Shown here: one piece after another, positions 9,088 to 19,654 of the stretch
Layout of the letters: each line of letters starts with the position of its first letter
How positions within the stretch are numbered: the stretch's first letter is position 1
From: Beijerinckiaceae bacterium
GTDB lineage: Bacteria > Pseudomonadota > Alphaproteobacteria > Rhizobiales > Beijerinckiaceae
Assembly: GCA_025458025.1 (NCBI GenBank)
Contig: JALOTF010000032.1
Location: forward strand, 1-48,529
Direction of reading: 5' to 3'
Length of the DNA stretch: 48,529 nt
The notes under the pieces: generated by a model
Told to the model about the DNA's origin: nothing
The model's input: the letters and a program-made list of their open reading frames with translations, nothing else
Databases searched by the model: none
Program-made: the position numbers and the translations under genes

Positions 9088-10509
9088 ATGGGATACTTGG
9101 CCCGAAACGCCAGTAAGATTGCGGCTTCGGCGCGGCATTTCACGCGGGATCGGCGCGGAAGTGTCGCAACGATCTTCGCTCTCTCGCTGCTGCCAACCCT
9201 GAGCCTCCTGAGCGTCGCCGTCGATTTTTCCGCTGCGAGCAACAAACGTTCAACCCTGACAGCCGCCGCCGATTCCGCTGCCCTCGCGGGCGTGTCGGAA
9301 AGCGTGGTGAAGCAGACACTCACCTGGAACGAGCAGAAGGAAGAAAGCCTCAAGGCCATCAAGCTCCAGTTCGAGGCGCTGACATCCGATCTCAAGACGG
9401 AAGGCGTTCTCCAGAACGCCTCCTATGACGTGAAGATCAACAACAACGTCATCCAGACCAAGGTGTGTTTCGACGCGCAGGTGAAGACCTCGGTGATGGC
9501 GGTCGCGGGCAAGAGCTACATCGAGGTATCGGGCTGCGCCGAGGCGAGTTCGGCGCCGCCGGTCTATGTCAGCGTCTACGCCTTCGTCGATGCCTCCGGC
9601 TCGATGGGCATCGGAGCGAGCACAGATGACCAGCGCCTGATGAACCGCAAGCTGGGCTGCGCTTTTGCCTGCCACACGCTGGACTGGAAAACTCCGATGT
9701 TCAACCCGGATTGCGAGAACCGGGGCAACTGGGATGATGGGAGCAAGACCACGACCTGCGCCCGCAAGATCGGCGCGAAAACCCGTTTCGATGTGGTGCG
9801 CGGCGCGCTCGCTGACGTGATCGACGATGCCGGCGCCATGGCGAAGATGCCGAACCAGTTCCGCTTCGCGATCTACAAGTTCAGCAACACGCTGACAGAG
9901 GTGCAGTCGGAAACCACCAATCTCGGTGTTGCTAAGGCTGCCGTGCAATCCATGGAAATGGATATTGCCGGCGCCGGCTCGAATTTCCGCGAAGGCATGA
10001 AGGCGCTTCTGCCGAAAATCCCGACCAGCGGCGACGGCAAGACTCCCTCGACGCCCAAGGTCATCCTGCTCATCATGACGGATGGCGTGGAAGGCAACGT
10101 GAAGGAATATCGCGAATGCCGGAATGCCTGGTTGAATGGCGTCTGGACCCGGAACATCTGCAATTACTGGGGCAGCTGGAACCCGGATAATGCCTTCACG
10201 GTCAACGAGCCCGGCTTCTACTGGGGCTCGGAGCGTTCGCAGGCCATCGACTCGAAGATCTGCGACAATTTCAAGAGCAAGGGCGTAACGGTTTCAACGC
10301 TGAACACGGAATACGTCACGCCGCCGGGTTCGAACGATACCCGCTTCCAGCAGATCCAGAGCATGCTGCGCCCGGTGATCCGCCAGACCATGGCGAAATG
10401 CGCGAGCCGCGAGGAATACGCCTATTACGCCACAACTCCGGGCGAAATTCAGCGGGCGACCGACATGATGTTCCGCTCGGTGCTGGAGAAGGCGCGCATC
10501 ACCCGCTGA
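9088..10509 (+). CDS. TadG-like pilus-assembly protein with VWA domain
   Basis: A 473-residue protein. A TadE/TadG-type N-terminal segment (DRRGSVATIFALSLLPTLSL, about residues 21-48) is one membrane helix followed by the helix KRSTLTAAADSAALAG. A von Willebrand A domain follows from about residue 160, with the MIDAS motif D168-A-S-G-S172 in FVDASGSMG and ILLIMTDGVEGN. The rest probably faces the periplasm. ATG at 9088 was chosen because AGGAG at 9073-9077 precedes it by 10 nt; the frame is open upstream to 9016. TadG proteins usually accompany tad/flp pilus operons, but none is nearby, so this is an orphan copy. It diverges from purM. Confidence 0.85.
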   Translation: MGYLARNASKIAASARHFTRDRRGSVATIFALSLLPTLSLLSVAVDFSAASNKRSTLTAAADSAALAGVSESVVKQTLTWNEQKEESLKAIKLQFEALTSDLKTEGVLQNASYDVKINNNVIQTKVCFDAQVKTSVMAVAGKSYIEVSGCAEASSAPPVYVSVYAFVDASGSMGIGASTDDQRLMNRKLGCAFACHTLDWKTPMFNPDCENRGNWDDGSKTTTCARKIGAKTRFDVVRGALADVIDDAGAMAKMPNQFRFAIYKFSNTLTEVQSETTNLGVAKAAVQSMEMDIAGAGSNFREGMKALLPKIPTSGDGKTPSTPKVILLIMTDGVEGNVKEYRECRNAWLNGVWTRNICNYWGSWNPDNAFTVNEPGFYWGSERSQAIDSKICDNFKSKGVTVSTLNTEYVTPPGSNDTRFQQIQSMLRPVIRQTMAKCASREEYAYYATTPGEIQRATDMMFRSVLEKARITR

Positions 10510-10514
10510 TGGCC

Positions 10515-10532
10515 GGAGGCACTTTCGCCTCC
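10515..10532 (+). terminator. possible hairpin terminator after the TadG-like gene
   Basis: GGAGGC and GCCTCC pair around a 6-nt loop just after the TadG-like stop codon and are followed by TGCTTCCTT rather than a clean T-run. It is a weak intrinsic terminator at best. Confidence 0.35.
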
Positions 10533-10574
10533 TGCTTCCTTGATCCAGCCATGGCCGATAGTTAGCTTTCGGCC

Positions 10575-11105
10575 ATGACGATCCCCAACGCGCTCACGCT
10601 TCTGCGGCTTTGCCTCATCCCGCTGATCGTGGTCCTGATCCAGGACCGCCAGTTCTCCTATGCCTTCGTGGTGTTCCTGCTGGCGGGGTTGACTGATGCG
10701 GTGGATGGCTTCATCGCGCGGCGCTTCAACATGCAGAGCGCGGTGGGGGCCTATCTCGATGCGCTGGCCGACAAATCGCTGATCGCCGCGAGTTTCATCG
10801 CGCTGTTTGCCGCCGGCGCGCTGCCATACTGGCTCGTGGTGCTGGTGATCTTCCGCGATCTGATGATCGTCGGCGCGGTGGCGATTGCCTGGCTGCTCGA
10901 CAACCCTATCCCCATCGAGCCGCTGCTGATCTCGAAATGCAACACGGCCGCGCAGATCGGCGCGGTGGCTTTCACGCTGGCCGCCGGCAGCTTTCTCGTC
11001 ACAGCGCCCGGCGCGCACCAGATCGTGTATCTGATCGTGGCGCTCTTGACCGTCGTCTCGGTGGGCGCCTACTTCGTGAAATGGTTCCGGCATATGGCCG
11101 AGTAA
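10575..11105 (+). CDS. CDP-alcohol phosphatidyltransferase family protein
   Basis: A 176-residue polytopic membrane enzyme. The family catalytic signature is complete: D-x3-DG-x2-AR-x8-G-x3-D-x3-D, read from TDAVDGFIARR and GAYLDALADK at about residues 38-68. These enzymes displace CMP from CDP-diacylglycerol by an alcohol to make phospholipids such as phosphatidylglycerophosphate or cardiolipin. The N terminus (TIPNALTLLRLCLIPLIV) resembles PgsA, but species in this order often carry several paralogues, so the exact acceptor is left open. It is followed 22 nt later by the AI-2E-family permease in the same direction, so the pair is probably one transcript. Confidence 0.88.
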   Translation: MTIPNALTLLRLCLIPLIVVLIQDRQFSYAFVVFLLAGLTDAVDGFIARRFNMQSAVGAYLDALADKSLIAASFIALFAAGALPYWLVVLVIFRDLMIVGAVAIAWLLDNPIPIEPLLISKCNTAAQIGAVAFTLAAGSFLVTAPGAHQIVYLIVALLTVVSVGAYFVKWFRHMAE

Positions 11106-11127
11106 CAAGAGGACAACGGGGCAGCGC

Positions 11128-12210
11128 ATGACGCTTCAGCGCCAGATCGGCTTCTGGCTCGCGTGCCTCGCGGGCTTCATCGGCTTCCTGTACCTGTTTT
11201 CGGGCGTGCTGATGCCCTTCGTGGCGGCGATCATCCTCGCCTACCTGCTCGACCCAATCGTAGACCGGCTGGAGCGGATGGGCTTGTCGCGGCTGGTGGC
11301 GACCATCCTGATCATGCTGTTCGTTACGCTGGTTTTCGTGCTGGTCCTGCTGGCGGCCCTGCCGGTGCTGGTCAACCAGCTCACGGCCTTCATCGACAAG
11401 GTGCCGGGCTATGTCGCGCGCCTTCAGGTGCTGATTGCCGAGCAGGGCGGCCCGCTGATCGAGCGGTTCGGCGGCCCGGAGCGCCTGAAGGAAGTGCAGG
11501 CAGCGCTTTCGGGCGGCATGGGTGACGCCGCGAAATGGGCCGGCGGCGTGCTGACCTCCATCATCTCCGGCGGTTCCACCGTGGTGGGCCTGCTCTCGCT
11601 GCTGGTGCTTACACCCGTGATCGCCTTCTACGTGCTGCTCGACTGGGACCACATGGTGCGGAAGGTGGATGGCTGGCTGCCGCGCCCGCATGCGCCGGTG
11701 ATCCGCGATCTCGCCCACCAGATGGACCAGACCGTCGCCGGCTTCCTGCGCGGACAGGCACTGCTCTGCGTCATTCTCGGGCTGTTCTATGCCATTGCGC
11801 TCAGCTTGATCGGGCTGCATTTCGGCTTCCTGATCGGGATTGTCGCCGGGATTATCTCCTTCGTACCGTTTGTCGGGTCCATCACGGGCCTGCTCATCGG
11901 GGGAGGGGTGGCGATTGCGCAATTCTGGCCGGAATACTGGTGGATTCTCGCGGTGCTTGGCGTTTTTGCGGCGGGTCAGTTCATCGAAGGCAACATCCTC
12001 CAGCCGAAACTGCTGGGTGATGCCGTGGGCCTGCATCCGGTCTGGCTGATGTTCTCGCTGCTGGCTTTCGGCTCGCTCTTCGGCTTCGTCGGCATCCTGC
12101 TTGCGGTGCCCGTGGCGGCGGCGATTGGCGTGCTCGTGCGGTTCGCGCTGTCACAGTACATGACGAGCCGGCTCTATACCGGCGGCAAGCCCCGTGACCT
12201 CGACTCGTGA
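11128..12210 (+). CDS. AI-2E transporter family (PerM-like) membrane protein
   Basis: A 360-residue inner-membrane protein with about seven to eight hydrophobic segments. The start is FWLACLAGFIGFLYLFSGVL with FVAAIILAYLLDPIVDRLER, the central region has LVLTPVIAFYVLLDWDHM, and the conserved C-terminal stretch is FVPFVGSITGLLIGG with GNILQPKLLGDAVGLHPVW. The superfamily is named for the autoinducer-2 exporter TqsA, but most members have unknown cargo. The stop codon overlaps the GTG start of hdaA by 3 nt (12208-12210), so the two are translationally coupled. Position next to hdaA is common in alphaproteobacteria. Confidence 0.9.
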   Translation: MTLQRQIGFWLACLAGFIGFLYLFSGVLMPFVAAIILAYLLDPIVDRLERMGLSRLVATILIMLFVTLVFVLVLLAALPVLVNQLTAFIDKVPGYVARLQVLIAEQGGPLIERFGGPERLKEVQAALSGGMGDAAKWAGGVLTSIISGGSTVVGLLSLLVLTPVIAFYVLLDWDHMVRKVDGWLPRPHAPVIRDLAHQMDQTVAGFLRGQALLCVILGLFYAIALSLIGLHFGFLIGIVAGIISFVPFVGSITGLLIGGGVAIAQFWPEYWWILAVLGVFAAGQFIEGNILQPKLLGDAVGLHPVWLMFSLLAFGSLFGFVGILLAVPVAAAIGVLVRFALSQYMTSRLYTGGKPRDLDS

Positions 12211-12902
12211 GCACCGAAAGCCAGCTTCCGCTGCCCTTCGAGAGCGCGCCATCCTATGGCCGCGACGATTTTCTCGTCGGCAAGCCCAATGCGAGCGCCT
12301 TCGCCTATATCGAGCGGCATCCGCGCTGGCTCGCCCCTGCCGCCCTGCTGACCGGCCCGGAAGGCAGCGGCAAGAGCCATCTCGCCGCGATTTTCGCGCA
12401 AAAGGCCGGAGCCGCGACCATGCGCGCGGATCATCTCGCTTTCGAGGCCGTGCCGATGCTCGCTCAATCCGGTGCACTGGTGCTGGAGGATGCTGATCGC
12501 TTTCCGTCCGATGAGCGCGCCTTGTTCCACCTGCTGAACCTCGCGCGGGAAACCGGCTTGTTTCTCGTGATCACCGCCCGCGCCGCACCGGAAAACTGGG
12601 GCATCTCGACGCCCGATCTCCTCTCGCGCCTCCGCGCCCAGCCGCGCCTCGCGATGGAGGAGCCCGATGAGGGCCTGCTCGGCGCGCTGTTCGTGAAGCT
12701 CTTCGCCGACCGGCAGATTACCGTCGAGGCCGCAGTGGTCTCCTACGCGATGACGCGCATCGAGCGGAGCTACCGCGCCGTGCTGGCGCTGGTCGCGGCA
12801 CTCGACCGGCTCTCGCTCTCCCGCAAAAGGCCGATCACCCGCGCGCTCGTGGCCGAGTGCCTGGGGGATGCGCCGGAAGACGACGACGCGGAAGGCGCCT
12901 GA
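12207..12902 (+). CDS. hdaA: HdaA-type DnaA regulatory ATPase
   Basis: A 231-residue DnaA-related AAA+ protein that lacks the DnaA DNA-binding domain. The N-terminal QLPLPF (residues 6-11) is a beta-clamp binding motif, followed by Walker A GPEGSGKS (about 50-57), a Walker B-like LVLEDADRF and a sensor-like ITARAAPENW. Hda homologues load on the sliding clamp and stimulate ATP hydrolysis by DnaA after initiation. The start is GTG at 12207, within the stop region of the upstream permease gene. It lies upstream of ppk, an order often seen in Hyphomicrobiales. The acidic C terminus (EDDDAEGA) is unremarkable. Confidence 0.9.
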   Translation: MSTESQLPLPFESAPSYGRDDFLVGKPNASAFAYIERHPRWLAPAALLTGPEGSGKSHLAAIFAQKAGAATMRADHLAFEAVPMLAQSGALVLEDADRFPSDERALFHLLNLARETGLFLVITARAAPENWGISTPDLLSRLRAQPRLAMEEPDEGLLGALFVKLFADRQITVEAAVVSYAMTRIERSYRAVLALVAALDRLSLSRKRPITRALVAECLGDAPEDDDAEGA

Positions 12903-12989
12903 AACTTTTTTGCTTTCCCTGTCGCGTGGCTGACATAATCTTCTGGTGGTCAGACTATTCTTCCTGCTTCTGCTTTTCCCGCTGGCTCC

Positions 12990-15155
12990 ATGATTTCCAA
13001 CGATACCTGCCCACTGAGCCCCGATGAACTGGCGCAGCATCCCAGCCGCTTCATCAATCGCGAGCTGTCCTGGCTGCAATTCAACCGGCGCGTGCTGGAA
13101 GAGGCTGGCAATGCCGGCCACCCGCTGCTGGAACAGTTGCGCTTCCTCTCGATCTCGGCCAACAACCTCGACGAGTTCTTCATGGTGCGCGTGTCCGGCC
13201 TCATCGAGCAGATGATCGCCGGCGTGCAGACCACCTCGGACGACGGCCTCACGCCCGAGCAGGCGCTTCTCGCGATCAATGGCGAGGTGGAAGCGCTGAC
13301 CGCCGACCAGCAGGATCGCTGGCGCAAGCTGCGGCAGGCCATCGAGGCGGCGGGCATCACGGTCGTGGCACCGCTCGATCTTCTGGACGAGGATCGCGAG
13401 ACCCTGCGCGAGACGTTCCTTTCCGCGATCTTCCCGACACTGACACCTCTGGCGATCGACCCCGCGCATCCGTTTCCCTTCATTCCCAATCTGGGTTTCA
13501 GCCTCGCGCTCTCGCTGCACAAGCAGAATGACGGCAAGATGCTGAAGGCGCTGATCCGCCTGCCGCAGAAGCTGGAACGCTTCATCCGCCTGCCGGATCG
13601 CGACGGGCGTTTGCGATTCATCCTGCTGGAGCACGCGATCACACTTTTCGCGCCGAAGCTCTTCCCGGGCTACGCGCTGAAGGGGATCGGCGCCTTCCGC
13701 GTGATCCGCGACAGCGATATCGAAATCGAGGAGGAGGCGGAGGATCTCGTCCGCACCTTCGAGACCATGCTGAAGCGGCGCAAGCGCGGCGTGGTCATCC
13801 GCCTCGAAATCGAGGCAGCCATGCCGGAGGATCTCCGCGCGTTCGTCGCACAGGAATTGCGCGTGAAGGCCCGCGAGGTGTTCATCATCGACGGCATGCT
13901 CGCGCTGAACGATCTCTCCCAGCTTGTGTCGGTCGAGCGCCCGGACCTGAAATTCCAGCCGCATACGCCGCGCTTTCCGGAGCGCGTGCGCGAGCATGGC
14001 GGCGATTGCTTCGCGGCCATCCGCCAGAAGGATCTCGTCGTCCACCACCCCTATGAGAGCTTCGACGTGGTGGTGAACTTCCTCGAACAGGCTGCCCGCG
14101 ACCCCAACGTCATCGCCATCAAGCAGACGCTTTACCGCACATCCGCCAACAGCCCGATCGTGCGTGCCTTGTCGGAAGCGGCAGAAGCGGGGAAAAGCGT
14201 CACGGCGCTCGTGGAACTCAAGGCCCGCTTCGACGAGGAAGCGAATATCCGCTGGGCGCGCGACCTCGAACGCGCGGGCGTGCAGGTCGTCTATGGCTTC
14301 ATTGAGCTGAAGACCCACGCGAAGCTGAGCCTCGTCGTGCGGCGCGAAACAGCCGGGCTCGTGACCTATTGCCATGTCGGCACCGGCAATTACCACCCGA
14401 TCACCGCGAAGATCTACACGGACCTCTCCTATTTCACCGCCGATCCCGTGATCGGACGGGATGTGGCACGCATCTTCAATTTCATCACCGGCTATGCAGA
14501 GCCCGCAGAGCTAGAGCAGATGGCGGTCTCGCCGGTCACGCTCAAGCGCAAGTTGCTGGATCACATCGCGGCGGAAATCGCCCATGTGAAGGCCGGGCGC
14601 CCCGGCGCGATCTGGGGCAAATGCAACAGCCTCGTCGATCCGGTGATCATCGACGCGCTTTATGAGGCGAGCCGCGCCGGCGTGCAGATCGACTTCATCG
14701 TGCGCGGAATTTGCTGCCTGCGACCGGGAATTCCAGGCTTTTCCGACAATATCCGCGTGAAATCCATCATTGGGCGCTTTCTGGAACATGCGCGCATCTA
14801 TGCTTTCGGCAACGGCTATGGCCTGCCGCACGCCAAGGCGACCGTCTACATTTCCTCGGCCGATCTCATGCCCCGTAACCTCGACCGGCGGGTGGAGGCC
14901 CTGTGCCCCATCGTCAACCCCACAGTGCATGAGCAGGTTCTCGGCCAGATCATGCAGGCTAACCTTCTCGACAACGAACAGAGCTGGCGGGTCTTGCCTG
15001 ATGGCTCGTCCTCGCGCATGAGTGCCGCGCAAGGCGAGGAGCCCTTCAACGCTCATCGCTACTTCATGACGAATCCGAGCTTGTCTGGTCGTGGCGCCTC
15101 TCTCAAACTTTCGAGCCCTCGCACCCTTGCCAAACGGCGCGCCAACGCCGGCTAG
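12990..15155 (+). CDS. ppk: polyphosphate kinase 1
   Basis: Ppk1 reversibly polymerises the ATP gamma phosphate into polyphosphate. The 721-residue protein has the expected order: N domain ([19 protein letters not shown], about 21-39), head domain, and two phospholipase-D-like catalytic domains. The autophosphorylated histidine is His443 in [11 protein letters not shown], followed by [21 protein letters not shown]. The C domain has [22 protein letters not shown] and [29 protein letters not shown] at 12990 gives a normal length. The 3' end overlaps the predicted start of ppx by up to 65 nt, so synthesis and hydrolysis of polyphosphate are likely co-expressed. Confidence 0.96.
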   Translation: MISNDTCPLSPDELAQHPSRFINRELSWLQFNRRVLEEAGNAGHPLLEQLRFLSISANNLDEFFMVRVSGLIEQMIAGVQTTSDDGLTPEQALLAINGEVEALTADQQDRWRKLRQAIEAAGITVVAPLDLLDEDRETLRETFLSAIFPTLTPLAIDPAHPFPFIPNLGFSLALSLHKQNDGKMLKALIRLPQKLERFIRLPDRDGRLRFILLEHAITLFAPKLFPGYALKGIGAFRVIRDSDIEIEEEAEDLVRTFETMLKRRKRGVVIRLEIEAAMPEDLRAFVAQELRVKAREVFIIDGMLALNDLSQLVSVERPDLKFQPHTPRFPERVREHGGDCFAAIRQKDLVVHHPYESFDVVVNFLEQAARDPNVIAIKQTLYRTSANSPIVRALSEAAEAGKSVTALVELKARFDEEANIRWARDLERAGVQVVYGFIELKTHAKLSLVVRRETAGLVTYCHVGTGNYHPITAKIYTDLSYFTADPVIGRDVARIFNFITGYAEPAELEQMAVSPVTLKRKLLDHIAAEIAHVKAGRPGAIWGKCNSLVDPVIIDALYEASRAGVQIDFIVRGICCLRPGIPGFSDNIRVKSIIGRFLEHARIYAFGNGYGLPHAKATVYISSADLMPRNLDRRVEALCPIVNPTVHEQVLGQIMQANLLDNEQSWRVLPDGSSSRMSAAQGEEPFNAHRYFMTNPSLSGRGASLKLSSPRTLAKRRANAG

Positions 15156-16653
15156 CCCGCCCGTGGGGTCGCTGACGACCGGCCCCGTCGCCGTCATCGA
15201 TATCGGCTCGAACTCGGTGCGCCTTGTCGCGTATGATCTGCATTCGCGCGCGCCCGTGCCGATGTTCAACGAGAAATCACTCTGCGGCCTCGGGCGCGAG
15301 GTCGCGGTCACCGGCTTCCTGCCGAAAGATGGCCTGGAACAGGCGATTGCCGCTTTGAAGCGGTTCCGCGTGCTCTGCGATCTGATGCGGGTCGAAAAGC
15401 TCTATGTGCTGGCCACCGCCGCCGCCCGCCGGGCGCTGAACGGCCCGGCCTTCATCGCGGAAGTGCGGACGATCCTCGGGGCGGAGGTGACGGTGCTCAG
15501 CGGCGCCGAGGAAGCGCGGCTGGCAGCCCTCGGTGTGCTCGCAGGTCTCGACCGGCCCGACGGCCTCGCAGGCGATCTCGGCGGTGGCAGCCTCGAACTC
15601 ATCGATGTAAAAGATGGCCGGGCAGGCGAGGGCGTGAGCCTCGAACTCGGTGGCCTTGCCCTTCGGGATGCCGCCGGCAAGAGCCTGAAGAAGGCCGGCA
15701 AGATCGTGCAGGATGCGCTGACCGCCGTGCCGATCATCCGGCAGGCCCATGGGCGGGATATCATCGCTATCGGGGGCACCTGGCGCGCGATTGCCCGCCT
15801 GCACATGGCCAAGACGAATTATCCGCTCAACGTGCTGCACGGCTATGTGGCCGATGCAAAGCCGATGATCGAGTTCTGCCAGGACCTCCAGAAGGTCGAT
15901 CTCGACACGATGCCGGCAATCTCCGAGATCTCGAAAGAGCGCCGCCCACTCATCGCTTATGGCGCGCTGGTGCTGGAACAGCTTCTGCGCATGAGCGGTG
16001 CCGCGCGGTTGCAGGTGTCCACTTCCGGCGTGCGCGAGGGCATGCTCCACTCTCTGCTGCCGCCGGATTTGCAGGCGGAAGATCCGCTGCTCGTCGGCGC
16101 ACGGGCGCTGTCCGATCTCCATGCCCGCGACCCCGCCCATGCCGATGATCTCATCGCCTGGACCGATGATTTCGCCCGCACCGCATTCCCCGATGAAACG
16201 CATGGCACCCGGCGTATCCGCCAGGCCGCCTGCCTGATTTCGGAAGTCGCCTGGCGCGCAAACCCGGATTACCGGGCCGAGGAAGCCAGCCGCATGATCG
16301 CCTATGCCGCGCTTGGCGCCATTTCGCATCGCGAGCGGGCCTTCCTCGCGAGCGTCCAGCATGCGCGCTACGAGGGGCTGACCGAAAACGTGACACCGCC
16401 CTTGCGGTCGCTGCTGTCCTTGCGCGAGATCGACCTCGCACGGGCCATCGGCTGCCTCATTCGCGTGGCCTACAACATCTCGGCCGGCCAGCGGGGTATC
16501 CTGCCGATGACGCCGATCAAGGTGGAGAACGGGCGGATCGTGCAGCACCTTCCGGAGGCTTTCGCGAACCTCAATAACGAGCGACTGACCGGCCGCCTGA
16601 AACAGACCGCGAAAATGCTGAATCTCGGTTTCGAGGTCAGAATCTCAACCTGA
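15091..16653 (+). CDS. ppx: exopolyphosphatase, Ppx/GppA family
   Basis: Ppx removes terminal phosphates from polyphosphate, and related enzymes hydrolyse pppGpp. The ASKHA fold is shown by [17 protein letters not shown] (phosphate 1 loop) and [13 protein letters not shown] (phosphate 2 loop). The C-terminal helical, HD-like region extends the product to about 520 residues, typical for alphaproteobacteria. The start is uncertain. GTG at 15091 keeps a short Pro/Ala-rich N terminus inside the ppk 3' end, while GTG at 15163, just after the ppk stop, would start 15-20 residues before the conserved core. I kept the longer form. It pairs functionally with ppk. Confidence 0.92.
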   Translation: MAPLSNFRALAPLPNGAPTPASPPVGSLTTGPVAVIDIGSNSVRLVAYDLHSRAPVPMFNEKSLCGLGREVAVTGFLPKDGLEQAIAALKRFRVLCDLMRVEKLYVLATAAARRALNGPAFIAEVRTILGAEVTVLSGAEEARLAALGVLAGLDRPDGLAGDLGGGSLELIDVKDGRAGEGVSLELGGLALRDAAGKSLKKAGKIVQDALTAVPIIRQAHGRDIIAIGGTWRAIARLHMAKTNYPLNVLHGYVADAKPMIEFCQDLQKVDLDTMPAISEISKERRPLIAYGALVLEQLLRMSGAARLQVSTSGVREGMLHSLLPPDLQAEDPLLVGARALSDLHARDPAHADDLIAWTDDFARTAFPDETHGTRRIRQAACLISEVAWRANPDYRAEEASRMIAYAALGAISHRERAFLASVQHARYEGLTENVTPPLRSLLSLREIDLARAIGCLIRVAYNISAGQRGILPMTPIKVENGRIVQHLPEAFANLNNERLTGRLKQTAKMLNLGFEVRIST

Positions 16654-16724
16654 GATTGTAAAATTACCTAAATTTTTACGCTGCCATGCGACGAAAGCTC
16701 AACACGTTCACCCGGAGTTGAGAG

Positions 16725-18470
16725 ATGGCATTCCTTCGGACGTTCCTGTCCCAGCGGTCCCTCCACAAGCAATGGCTTGTCTTTTCGATTAGCCTTGTGG
16801 CGCTGGCGGTGCTCGCCACCACCCTCATCGGCATCCAGCGCATGAATGACAAGATCGAGGAGGTCATCGACCTGCGCACATTCTGGTCTCTGCGCGTTGC
16901 AACCATGGTGCTCAACGATCGCGTGCCGATCTTTCAGGTCGAGAACAACGCCGCCGGCGAGCCCGAACGGCTGAAGATCAGCACCAGCACGAGCTTGCTC
17001 GACAACATGTCGAACCAAGAACTGACGCAAGTGGTCGATCTCATTTCGAGCGTGAACAAGGGCACAGCCACGCTGTTCCGCTGGGATAGTGCGAAGAAGG
17101 ATTATATCCGCGTCGCCACCACCGTGAAGAAGCCGGATGGCAGCCGCGCCACGGGCACCTATCTGGGGCAGAACAGCGTGGTCTATCCCTTCATGCAGCG
17201 GAAGGAAGCCTATCGCGGCCTGGCGCAGATCCTCGGCGAACTCTACCAGACCGGCTATCTCCCGATCACAGACAACAAGGGCGAGCCGGTGGGCATTCTC
17301 TATATCGGCGTCGGCAAGATCACGGAACTGGCTGAATCCTCGACCATCCTGATGCAGGAACTCACTCTGGCGGGCATCGGCATTCTCGTGCTCGGCATCG
17401 GCGTCATTCTCGTTCTCTCGGCCCGCGTGCTGCGCCCCCTGGTCGAGGTCGCCAACGCGACAAAGGCGATGGCGAATGGCGTGGAGGATATCCGCGTGCC
17501 GCACAACGACCGCTCGGATGAGATTGGCGTGATTGCGCAAGCCGTCGTGGCCTTCGGCGAAGCGGTGACCATGCAGCGGAAGATGGAGACCGAGCAGATC
17601 GCCGAAGCGCGGCGCGCGGCGCAACGCAAGGTGGAGATGGATCAGCTCGTGCAAAGCTTCCGTGATGCCATTGCCGCGAATTTCAAGCGCCTGCGCATCG
17701 GGGCGACGGAAGTGCGCTCCACTTCAGAGAAAATCCGCTCGGTCGTCGCGATGGCGGGCAATCGCGTAATCGCGGGAACGGAAGCGGCAGAAACGGGTGC
17801 GGCAGCCATTGCCGAGGTCGCCACAGCCACGAACCAGTTCGCCGGGTCCATCGCGGAAATCGCCGGGCGCTCGAACAACGCGGCCGAGGTGGTGCGCCGC
17901 GCGGCGGATTCCGGCGATCGCGCCGAGGCAGTTGCCGGTGAACTCTCCTCCGTGGTCGAACGCATCTCGGATGCGGTGTCGGTCATCTCGTCCATCGCCT
18001 CGCAGACCAACCTTCTCGCGCTGAACGCGACCATCGAGGCAGCGCGAGCGGGCGAAGCGGGCAGGGGCTTCGCGGTGGTCGCCAGCGAGGTGAAGGAACT
18101 CTCGCAGGGCACATCCAAGGCCGCGACCGAGATCGCCGAACTCGTGAAATCCATCGAAGGTGTAACCGAGGCCGTCACGCAGGCGACGCGCGAGATCGGT
18201 GAAGGCCTTGGCTCGATCAACGAGACGACCATGGTGATCGCCGCCGCCGTGACCGAGCAGGAGCAGGTGACGCGGGATATCGCGGCCAATGCCGATCAGG
18301 CGTCGCAGCGCTCGCATACGATCCGCTCGGGCTTCTCCGATGTGCAGCATGCGATCGAGGAAACAGCGAAGGCGGCAGTGGCCCTCGATGGCCTCTCGCA
18401 TGAATTTGCGGCCTCGTCGGATGCGCTCATCCGCGAATTCGAAACCTTCCTCGAGAAGATGGCAGCTTAA
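16725..18470 (+). CDS. methyl-accepting chemotaxis protein
   Basis: A 581-residue transducer: first membrane helix at about residues 20-40 ([20 protein letters not shown]), a periplasmic sensing region of about 165 residues that looks like a single Cache domain ([30 protein letters not shown]), second helix at about 210-232, HAMP ([17 protein letters not shown]) and a cytoplasmic signalling hairpin. The hairpin tip [20 protein letters not shown] followed by [20 protein letters not shown] is the CheW/CheA-binding core. The ligand is unknown. The stop codon overlaps that of convergent rnd by 3 nt. The 71-bp upstream gap is A/T-rich and probably carries its promoter. Placement between ppx and rnd looks like a lineage-specific insertion. 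Confidence 0.95.
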   Translation: MAFLRTFLSQRSLHKQWLVFSISLVALAVLATTLIGIQRMNDKIEEVIDLRTFWSLRVATMVLNDRVPIFQVENNAAGEPERLKISTSTSLLDNMSNQELTQVVDLISSVNKGTATLFRWDSAKKDYIRVATTVKKPDGSRATGTYLGQNSVVYPFMQRKEAYRGLAQILGELYQTGYLPITDNKGEPVGILYIGVGKITELAESSTILMQELTLAGIGILVLGIGVILVLSARVLRPLVEVANATKAMANGVEDIRVPHNDRSDEIGVIAQAVVAFGEAVTMQRKMETEQIAEARRAAQRKVEMDQLVQSFRDAIAANFKRLRIGATEVRSTSEKIRSVVAMAGNRVIAGTEAAETGAAAIAEVATATNQFAGSIAEIAGRSNNAAEVVRRAADSGDRAEAVAGELSSVVERISDAVSVISSIASQTNLLALNATIEAARAGEAGRGFAVVASEVKELSQGTSKAATEIAELVKSIEGVTEAVTQATREIGEGLGSINETTMVIAAAVTEQEQVTRDIAANADQASQRSHTIRSGFSDVQHAIEETAKAAVALDGLSHEFAASSDALIREFETFLEKMAA

Positions 18471-19654
18471 GGCGCGGCAAGATCCGAGCGCGGCACGGTG
18501 ACAACGCGGCCTTTCTCAAGGCCCAGCGTCACCTCGCCTCGGATGAGCTTCACGGCGAGATCGCCATAGATCTCGCCCTTCCAGCCCTGCAGGATGGGGT
18601 GCGGATCATCGGGCCGCGCTGCGAGTTGCTCTACCTCATCCGCCGAACCGATGAGGCGCGACGCGACCTGATGGCGATCCGCCACGGCCTGCAGCAGCAC
18701 CTTCAGCAATTGCACCAAAGCGCCGGAAACATTGGGCCGATCCGGCTCGGGGGGCGGCAGGATGGCCGGGTCCAGCGCGCGGGCGCGCTCCAGAGCTTCG
18801 AGAATATCCGCCCCGGCACGGCTGCGCTCGAAGCCATTGGGCACGGCGCGCAACTGGCCAAGTTCAGCCACGGATTTCGGATTGGCCATCGCGATTTCCA
18901 CGAGGGCATCGTCCTTCAGCACACGCCCGCGCGGCACATCGCGGGTCATCGCCTCACGCTCGCGCCAGGCGGCAAGTTCCATCAGCGCGAGCTTCTCGGC
19001 GGGTTTGCGCAGGCGCGCCTTGATGCGCAGCCAGGCTTCCTGCGGCGGCGTTTCGTAATTGCGCGGGTTGGCGAGCGCGGCCATCTCGCCGGCCACCCAA
19101 TCCTGGCGATTGTTCCGCGTGATGCGGGCCGAGAGCTTCTCGTAGACCACACGCAGATGCGTCACATCCGCTGCAGCATAAACCAGCTGTGCGGGCGAAA
19201 GGGGCCGGCGCGACCAATCCGTGAAGCGCGAGGATTTGTCGATCTTCGCGTTTGCCAGCCCGCTTGCGAGGCTCTCATAGCCGATTTGCTCGCCATAGCC
19301 GCAGACCATCGCGGAGATCTGCGTATCCACGAGCGGCGAGGGGATGAGCCCGCCCTTCTGCCAGATGATTTCAAGATCCTGCCGCGCGGCGTGGAACACC
19401 TTGGTCACGGCCGGGTTCTTCATCAGCGCGAAGAACGGCGCGAGATCGAGGTCGGGCGCCGTGGAATCCACGAGCACTATCTCGTTCTCGCCCGCCATCT
19501 GGATGAGGCAGAGCTTGGGGTAATAGGTCGTCTCCCGCATGAATTCGGTATCGACCGTCACGAAGCTTTCCGCGGCGAGCCGTTCGCAGGCTTCGGCCAG
19601 CGCGTGCGTGGAAGTGATCAGCGGGGGAAGATGCGAAGCGTCGACAGGAGACAT
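18467..19654 (-). CDS. rnd: ribonuclease D
   Basis: A 3'-5' exoribonuclease of the DEDD family involved in tRNA 3'-end maturation. The 395-residue product contains Exo I ([11 protein letters not shown]), Exo II ([13 protein letters not shown]) and Exo III ([15 protein letters not shown]), then the HRDC-type helical domain ([21 protein letters not shown]). ATG at 19654 was chosen because ACAGGAGAC lies just upstream and the exonuclease domain begins about 30 residues later; the frame is open further upstream but without family similarity. It diverges from aspS across 195 bp, and its stop codon shares bases with that of the convergent chemotaxis gene. Confidence 0.94.
   Translation of the reverse strand: MSPVDASHLPPLITSTHALAEACERLAAESFVTVDTEFMRETTYYPKLCLIQMAGENEIVLVDSTAPDLDLAPFFALMKNPAVTKVFHAARQDLEIIWQKGGLIPSPLVDTQISAMVCGYGEQIGYESLASGLANAKIDKSSRFTDWSRRPLSPAQLVYAAADVTHLRVVYEKLSARITRNNRQDWVAGEMAALANPRNYETPPQEAWLRIKARLRKPAEKLALMELAAWREREAMTRDVPRGRVLKDDALVEIAMANPKSVAELGQLRAVPNGFERSRAGADILEALERARALDPAILPPPEPDRPNVSGALVQLLKVLLQAVADRHQVASRLIGSADEVEQLAARPDDPHPILQGWKGEIYGDLAVKLIRGEVTLGLEKGRVVTVPRSDLAAP

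Noticed and set aside
12174-14396. 740-codon open frame on the minus strand opposite hdaA and ppk
   Set aside because: It lies wholly antisense to two well-supported genes, has no recognisable motif, and is rich in Arg, His, Glu and Asp as expected for a shadow of G/C-ending codons.
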